A DNA stretch of 64,000 bases from Thermothielavioides terrestris NRRL 8126. Lineage: Eukaryota; Ascomycota; Sordariomycetes; Sordariales; Chaetomiaceae. Every line of letters starts with the position of its first letter. The first letter of the stretch is position 1. The notes under the pieces were generated by a model, which saw only the letters and a program-made list of their open reading frames with translations, was not told the origin of the DNA and did not search any database. Made by a program: the position numbers and the translations under genes. The stretch lies in contig NC_016462.1 in the NCBI RefSeq assembly GCF_000226115.1, forward strand, positions 2,294,001 to 2,358,000, read 5' to 3'. Positions 57,483-64,000 of the stretch are shown here, in pieces.

Positions 57483-58352
57483 GGCACTCGCTTGCCTGGG
57501 TGGGTGTGCGGCGTTTTGGCGGTTTAAACAGCATACCTTGAATATGCCTAAGTCACTGCTTGGCCCGTCTCATGGTAATCCAGAGACTGGGAGTTGTGGG
57601 TCGAAGTGGTCGTCTACTCTTGTTTTTTCGTCATCTCAAGCGCTCTGAAGCTGAAGGCACTCGCGGGATCGGTATTCGGTATTCGGTATGCCACTCTTGG
57701 GGACATTGGTTGCCTGCTCAGTCTGGGGATAGCACTACAAAGTCCATCCCTACGCCGACTGTCCCCGAGTGGCTGTCCATCCAAATCTAATCCCTTCGAA
57801 GTGTACCCGTCTGGGCTGAACCTGCATTCCCTCCGGACACCGGCCAGGAAGCCGCGCTTGCGCCACAGCTGGACGTGGTATCCTGACTACGAGACCCTGC
57901 AGCAAGTCTTCTGGAAAACCTGCGAGAAGGAAGTCGGCGGCTTGTCTGCAACGGAACTCCGCGCAATCAGATGGCAAGAGGGCCGGGCCTCTTTCTCTCA
58001 GCTGACTTCACCAGCCGTCTCGCGAGCGGGCCGGAACCGACCGCTATATGAAGTTGTGAGCAGATGCCGAATTTGGTCCAGGTTGCTGAACGAGCTGTTC
58101 GTCAGATTGTGCTGGTAAGGGTGAAACTTCATGTGCTAAATGCGCCATATCTAACCCTGAGATGCGTCAACTCAGCTTCAACCCTAACCCTTCACTGATT
58201 TGCCCAGAGTTAGCCATACACAGTTGGGGTTGCGCACCGATAAGCGATAACTACACTAACACCCAACTTTTTGACCATGCTCTCAATTTTCTCGATCACG
58301 GCCAGCGAGGTGCCTCGACTTGCACGCCATTCCCGGACACGGAACCGCCAAG
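57483..58352. other. Intergenic with a possible gene fragment
   Basis: No complete gene. A plus-strand frame at about 57780-58110 contains RKPRLRHSWTWYPDYETLQQ, VFWKTCEKEVGGL and IRWQEGRASF, which reads like protein sequence but lacks a start, stop context or partner exon. A short CCCTAACCC telomere-like motif lies at 58181-58190. Confidence 0.4.
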
Positions 58353-61300
58353 ATGGCTTCTCCTTCGCTGAAAGAGAAGCTGGACAAGATCCGGTCTCCG
58401 AATCTGCAGAACCAGAAGCAGGTGCGTCGGTCTGAGGACTAGCAGTCTTCCTGACTTTCTTTTTTACCCAATTTCACTGGGCAGTTTCAAAACACTCGCT
58501 GTGAACTTCACTGACTGACACGGGCCGCAGACCGCCAGTGTGCTCGAGGGCGTCGAGTCCGCCTTCAAGGAGCGCAACACCGAACCAACCCCGACTGCTT
58601 ACTTCGCAGCACTCCTCAGCTTGCTCGATAACAAGACTCTCGCACAACCCGTCGTATATCTTCTCGATCTCGTCACCCCCTTCGTGCCTGAGCCCCTCCT
58701 CCGGGCCAAGTTCACCCAGATCCTCACGCTGCTGGCCCCCGTGCTGTCGCAGCCCGAAGCCGATGCGCCCCTGGTCAGGTCCTCGATTGGTTGCTTGGAA
58801 GGTCTGCTGCTGGCCCAGGATGCCGCGGCGTGGGAGATGAGCGCCGCCGTGATCGGCCCGCGGCGGGCCGTCGGCGGCCTGTTGAGCTTCGCCCTCGACC
58901 CGCGCCCGAAGGTGCGCAAGCGGGCTCAAGAAGCGCTGCGCAAGATCCTGAAGAATCCGCCGCCCAGCCCCTCCCTCGACCACCCTGCCGCCGCCATGTG
59001 CGCCGAGACCGCCATGCTGAGCCTGCAGGCGCTGGCCGACAAGGCCGCCCAGCTGAGAAAGGAGAAGAAAGGGTCCGAGGGTGTGCACGACCCTGAGCTG
59101 ATCCACGCGCTTCAGCTCGTCAAGACGGTTGCTTCGGCGAGCGGCGGGTGGCCCAGCAAGAAGATCGAGGCCCTGTGCGAGTTGCTCCTCGGCATCGCGC
59201 GGTCCGGAAACGAGTACATGAGCATGGCCGTGTTCGACATTTTTGAGATGATTTTCGAGGGCATGGCGGACGAGGTTGCGTCGGCCAAGCTGCCGAGGTT
59301 GCTCGAGATCATCAAGGAGCTGCGCCCGGCCCGGAACGATACCCAGCTGCTACCCCCGTGGATCGCCATTCTATCCAGAGCCTACGACGTCTCGGCGCAG
59401 ATTTCGCCCGAAGAGACGTTTCAGGAGCTGTTGGAGCCCTTCAATATGGTGGCCGGATACCTCGAGTCCGAGGCAAAGAACATCCGCATTTCGGCCTCCG
59501 AGTGCTTGGTGTCGTTCATGGCCAACTGTGTGCCCCGGAATGTGCTCGTCGATCCATCAGTGTACGACGAAAAGGTCATCAGGCAGCTAGTAAACACAGT
59601 CGAGGGTCTCCTTACCGTGAAGTACCAAGCAGCGTGGCTCGAAACGTTCAACGTCATCGGCGCCATGTTCGACGCCCTGCGCTGGAGGGCCGCGCCTGAC
59701 CTCCTCGGCATCACCAAGAGCATCGGCGAGATGCGCGGCAATGATGCCTTTGCGGGGAAGCAGGAAGCCGACGAAGTGCTTGGGAAGGCGATCCGGGCGA
59801 TGGGCCCTGAGGCCGTACTCAGCGTCCTACCCCTGAACCTCGCAAAGCCGACCAAAGGCCAGCCGGGCAGGGCGTGGATGCTCCCGCTTCTGCGCGACTA
59901 CACGTCCCATACCAACCTTGCTCATTTCAAAACAGAGTTTGTGCCTCTGAGTGCCACCATGTTTCAGCGCGTGCTTGATCACGGTGCCGCCGCCAAGACG
60001 ATGGAGGTCAAAATCTTTGAGACCGTCGTCCAACAGATCTGGTCAATTCTCCCAGGTTACTGCGACCTCCCGCTGGACCTAACAGACGCCTTCGACAAGG
60101 GCTTCGCCGAGATGCTGACGACGTTGCTTTACGAGCAAGTCGACTTGCGGCTCGATGTGTGCCGGGCGCTCAAGGCGCTTGTGGAGTCGAACCAGGCCGT
60201 GGCCTCGGCGTCAGACGAAGACGACCCGGTTCTGCTGGCCAGGGTAAGCCCGGAGACAGCGCAAAAGAACCTTGAATATCTCGGGACCACCTTCGCGGCC
60301 GACTTTCTTGCCGTACTTTTCAATGTCTACAGCACGACCCTCCCCCAGAAACGGGGCCCCATATTACAGACCATCAACTCGTACCTCAGCATCATCCCCC
60401 CAGCCCGGCTGATGGAGACCTTCGATCTCGTATGCGAGAAGCTGGCCGCGGCGCTCCAAGAACCAGTCGAAAAGCCCAAGAACCAGCAGAGCGGCGAGCA
60501 AGTGCCTTCTACCGCGCACACCCTGATGGATCTCGTGGTCACCATGTCGATTTACCTGCCTAGGGAGAGCTTCGAGGCTTTGTTCAAGATCGCATCCTTA
60601 GTCATCTTTAAGGACGACGACCCGCAACTGCAAAAGAAGGCTTACAAGCTGATTCCGCGGTTGGCCGACTCGGAAGTCGGCAAGGCCGCTCTTGAGCAGA
60701 GGCACAGCGAGATTCAGGCGCTCATTCTGTCGAGCGCCGAGAAGGTCTCTGCGCCTGCAAGGAGAGAGCGTCTTGCTGCAATTGCCGCTCTGATCCCCTT
60801 CATCCCCGACACGTCGCTCCACTTTATCCCGTCCGTGCTTTCCGAGGTGGTCATCAGCTGCAAAGAGCACAATGAGAAGGCCCGGACCACCGCGTTCGAT
60901 CTGCTCGTTCTGATGGGCCACAAGATGGTGGCTGCTGACGGAGCGCTGATCGACAACAGCAAGGTGCCGCACATGCCCAAGGACGCTCCGATGGCAAAGG
61001 CTTCCATCGAGGAGTACTTCACTATGATCAGCGCCGGCCTCGCGGGCAGCACGCCGCACATGATCTCGGCCTCCATCATCGCCATCACGCGCGTGCTCTA
61101 CGAGTTCCGGGAGGCGCTGAGCAAGGAGACGATGGCGGACCTGGTGCAGACCATGGACCTCTTCCTGACGTCCAACAACCGCGAGATTGTGAAGAGCGTG
61201 CTCGGCTTCGTCAAGGTGTGCGTCATCAGCCTGCCGACCGACATGATGCTGCCGCGGCTCGCCACGCTGATCCCCAACGTCATGGTCTGGAGCCACGAGC

Positions 61301-62301
61301 ACAAGGGCCACTTCCGCGCCAAGGTCAAGCACATCCTCGAGCGCATGGTGCGCCGCTTCGGCGTCGACGTGGTCAACAAGCACTGCCCGGAGGCCGACCG
61401 CAAGCTGATCACCAACATCCGCAAGACCAAGGAGCGCAACAAGCGCAAGAAGGCAGCGGCCGCCCGGGACGGCGGCGCGGACGGGTCCGATGCCGAGGAG
61501 GCCGGCGCCAGGCGCCGGAGCCGCTTCGAGAGCGAGTACGACCAGGCGCTCTACAGCAGCGACGAGGACGAGTCGGACGACGAGTCGCACTCGGACGACT
61601 CGGACATCGAGATGACGGGCCGCCGGCAGAAGCGCCGCGCCGCCCACAAGACCGGCACCGCAGGCGGCACCGCGTACATCCTCGAGGACGAGGACGAGCC
61701 GCTCGACCTGCTCGACCGCAACGCGCTCGCCAACATCTCGACCACCAAGCCCGGCAGGCTGAAGAAGGCGCCGCCGGCCGGCAGGAAGACCAAGGTGCGC
61801 ACGGACGCCGACGGCAAGCTCATCCTCGGCGGCGAGGACGGGATGGACATCGACGCGCCGCCGTCCGCCGGTGCTAGTGCTGGTGCTGGCGGGCAGGAGG
61901 AGGAGGAGGAGAGCGGCGTGAACGCGTATGTCGCGGCGCTGCGGGGCAAGGACGTCCCGCGGCGCGGGCTGCGCGGCAAGCTCAAGTGGAACCGCGGAAG
62001 GAAGGGCGCCGACGAGGACGAGGACGAGGAGGAGAGCGAGGATGGCGGGATGGAGGTGGACGAGGGCGCGGCGGCGAAGGCGTTCAGGGACAGGGCTGGG
62101 GGCAGCAGCAGTAGTAGGAAGAGAGGCGGTGGTGATGGGAAAGGGCGAGGCGGCGGTGGACTCGGAAAGGGCAAGGTTGGAAGGGCCGGCAAGGGCGGCA
62201 TTGCTGCTGCCGTCGGGCGGAGGGGGCTCGGGCAGGAGAAGCGGAGGGGTCCGGCCATTTACGGGAGTCGGGTTAGCAAGGGCGGGAAGGGGAGGCCATG
62301 A
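58353..62301 (+). CDS. rrp12: Ribosome biogenesis/export protein Rrp12
   Basis: HEAT-repeat protein of the nucleolus needed for maturation and nuclear export of both ribosomal subunits. Exons 58353-58421 and 58531-62301 give 1279 residues. The start MASPSLKEKLDKIRSPNLQN and TASVLEGVESAFKERNTEPT match fungal Rrp12. HEAT-like helices fill the body; the NUC173-type region includes FDIFEMIFEGMADEVASAKL. The conserved part near SVLGFVKVCVISLPTDMMLP and HKGHFRAKVKHILERMVRRF is typical of Rrp12 just before the low-complexity tail. The tail alternates basic and acidic runs (SSDEDESDDESHSDDSDIEM, RKKAAAARDG) and ends in Arg/Gly/Lys-rich sequence, as usual for nucleolar proteins. Confidence 0.95.
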
Positions 62302-62776
62302 TTTGGGAGATTTTCCTTTCTTTTCTCTGTTTGGTCGGTTTTGAGGGTGGGAAAATGGTAAAATAAGATGATCTTTAAGGTATGAAAGTAGTGGTTTTCC
62401 ATGTTAAGCCACGATTGTCTACCGACACATATGTCCGAACCAAGCATCTTCTATTCAGCCGTCAGGCGGAGAGACAGAATCTAGCTCTATGCCCACGACC
62501 TTTTAACCTCTCAACCAACCCCATGGAATGGCCGTCTCTTATATGGTATGTACATCCTCGACAGGTTTTAAAACCGCCGCTACCCAACACCTAGGCCAGG
62601 CCACGTTGATAACCAGCCCAGCCCAACCAGCATCCACAAACCCGCCGAAACGCTCCCTCCTATCCAACATCCGCTGCGCTACGCTGCGCTCTAGAAACAA
62701 CAACAAACGCAAGGACCATCTGCGCCTCTTACTCCCTCACTCCCTCACTCCCTCACTCCCTCACTCCCTCACTTAC
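62302..62776. other. Intergenic between rrp12 and homoaconitase 3' ends
   Basis: 475 bp between convergent stops. The right edge is an octamer tandem repeat at 62731-62773. Nothing else supported. Confidence 0.5.
62731..62773 (+). repeat. Tandem octamer ACTCCCTC, about five copies
   Basis: Five near-perfect units of ACTCCCTC end a few bases before the homoaconitase stop (on the other strand), so the array lies in its 3' UTR. Arrays of this type often vary in length between strains. Confidence 0.8.
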
Positions 62777-64000
62777 TCACGCACTACCCCCAGCAGACCG
62801 GGCAACCTCAGCCTTGGTCCAGGCCTCGAGCCCGCCAGCGGCGATGATGGCCTGCACGGGGGCGGGCAGCTCGCCGACCTTCTCGGACCAGACGGCGGCC
62901 TTGGGGCCGTCGCCCTCGCGCACCTCGACGACGCTGCGCCGCACGTCCCAGGTCAGCGTCCAGCCGGTGCGGCGGGTCAGCACGGCCGCCGGCTTCTTCT
63001 CTGCCGCTGACTTCTTCTTCTCTTCTTGTTCTCCGGGGGCGCCGGCGGCGCCGGCGGACGAAGAGGAGGAAGAGGAGGAAGAGAAGTGGGCGCGCAGGCG
63101 CTCGACGAGGCGGGGCACCTCGAGGTTGGGCAGGGCGTTGTTGATGGCGTTGCGGGCGAAGATGTTGCCGAAGCTGCCGGCGACGACGAGGGGGATCTGC
63201 TTGGCCAGGATGGCGGTAGCGGCCTGCTCGCGCGACGAGCCGGTGCCGAAGTTGAAGCCCGACACGAGGATGTCGCCGGGCCGGGCGACGGCGCCGAAGT
63301 CCGGGTCGTAGTTCTGCATGCAGGCTCGCGCCATCTCGTCCTTGGTCACGTCGTCGCGGTAGGTCCTGTCGGGAGTGGCTCTGTCAGTGGCTCGTTCGAC
63401 TTTCTAGGACCATGGGCTCGATTTGTCTCCCGCCGCAGTCACCTTCCCTCGCTCAGGGCTTTTGAACTTACAATGTTCCCGGACTATAAACAGGATGAAA
63501 TTAGTCTCTTGTGGGCTCGTTGACAGCGGCATTTTCGGTACTTACTAGATCCCATCGGTACTCAGGTTGTCCGCGTCCAACCACAAGATCTCTCCAGTGA
63601 TCTTCTCGGGGAAACCGGGCAGGATCTCGGTCTGCGTCTTGTCCGACTCGGCCACGGCAGACTCCACCCGCTCAACCAGAGAGTCTAGCTGCTGGACGAT
63701 GTTGGCCAGCTTATCCTCGACGGTAGGTTCAGCACCGACGCCGTAGCCGTGATCGACGCCGGACCAGTCCGCTGGCACCTGGTAAACGTCCGGCCCCGCG
63801 ATCGTGCCGCGGAGCGCGCTGGCCGCCACGACTTCGGGGCTCGCAAGGTACGCGTGGGCATCTAAAAGACATGCTCAGTAAGTTGCTACCACTCGCATGA
63901 GTTGAACCCCCTCAGGATCCCCTCGGCAAGGGAACGGAGGAGTACGAGAAGACACTAACCTCGCGAGCCCATCCGTCCCTTGAAGTTGCGGTTGCTAGCG
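62777..64000 (-). CDS. lys4: Homoaconitase, C-terminal part (5' end off the window)
   Basis: Mitochondrial homoaconitase of the alpha-aminoadipate lysine pathway, an iron-sulfur enzyme making homoisocitrate. Exons, in coding order: edge to 63960, 63861-63546, 63483-63472 and a last exon starting near 63369 and ending at 62777. The sequence runs [20 protein letters not shown], then [20 protein letters not shown], joined to [40 protein letters not shown] and [28 protein letters not shown] is the substrate-binding signature of aconitase-like domain 4. The C-terminal [11 protein letters not shown] and [20 protein letters not shown] are diagnostic for homoaconitase rather than aconitase. A Ser run and a Lys/Glu insert precede this part. 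The third exon is only 12 nt. The N-terminal two thirds, with the cluster cysteines, are outside the window. Confidence 0.95.

Noticed and set aside
60598..61647. 349-codon minus-strand frame opposite rrp12
   Set aside because: Antisense to conserved Rrp12 helices; not independent coding.
62731..62773. Octamer array considered as a CRISPR-like array
   Set aside because: There are no spacers between units; it is a simple tandem repeat in a eukaryotic 3' UTR.

Overview
The window looks like a chromosome segment of a filamentous ascomycete, most likely order Sordariales (Chaetomiaceae-like). The reasons are GC-rich genes, short introns of about 50-110 bp with GTRNGT donors and CTRAY branch points, a fungal gene complement (OPT transporter, RAVE subunit Rav1, mitochondrial ornithine carbamoyltransferase, homoaconitase), and a small AT-rich transposon relic of the kind left by repeat-induced point mutation (RIP). 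Twenty protein-coding genes and one gene relic can be supported. Two genes run off the ends: the Ras-GAP at the left and homoaconitase at the right. I assembled exons by hand from splice signals and reading-frame continuity; every multi-exon model closes in frame.

Layout. 0-4.6 kb: neurofibromin/Ira-type Ras-GAP (minus, 3' part missing). 5.8-9.1 kb: nuclear 5'-3' exonuclease Rat1 (minus). 10.2-13.3 kb: Golgi tether Uso1/p115 (plus). 14.3-16.9 kb: guanylate kinase (minus), an unrecognised gene (plus), and a truncated nuclease-like relic meeting it tail to tail. 18.2-20.1 kb: PRMT3-type arginine methyltransferase (plus), facing an OPT-family transporter (minus, 20.3-22.7 kb). 23.5-28.2 kb: Rav1 (minus). 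28.5-29.5 kb: AT-rich inverted-repeat transposon containing a tRNA-like sequence. 30.2-33.1 kb: Tag1/DUF3712-type vacuolar membrane protein (minus). 34.4-36.9 kb: ornithine carbamoyltransferase (plus) and acetolactate synthase regulatory subunit Ilv6 (minus), convergent. 37.5-39.5 kb: KHDC4-like KH-domain protein. 40.2-41.4 kb: TRAPPC13. 41.4-45.7 kb: gene-poor block with repeats. 45.7-49.3 kb: DENN/C1 protein. 50.3-51.0 kb: Ypi1 phosphatase-1 inhibitor (minus). 52.5-54.9 kb: Mil1/TMCO4-type hydrolase. 55.3-56.0 kb: mitochondrial GatC-like protein (minus). 56.4-57.5 kb: alpha-SNAP/Sec17. 58.4-62.3 kb: Rrp12. 62.8 kb to the end: homoaconitase (minus).

The genes are mostly independent housekeeping units. 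One regulatory theme is visible: the ornithine carbamoyltransferase and Ilv6 genes each carry a perfect Gcn4/CPC-1 box (TGACTCA) 110-180 bp upstream of the start codon. Several genes belong to vesicle traffic and the vacuole (Uso1, TRAPPC13, Sec17, DENN, Rav1, Tag1), but nothing indicates a dedicated cluster. No CRISPR array, rRNA or prophage-like system is present. The most unusual material lies between genes: two inverted-repeat elements, degenerate tRNA-like sequences, telomere-like repeats, and a 12-bp palindrome found four times.
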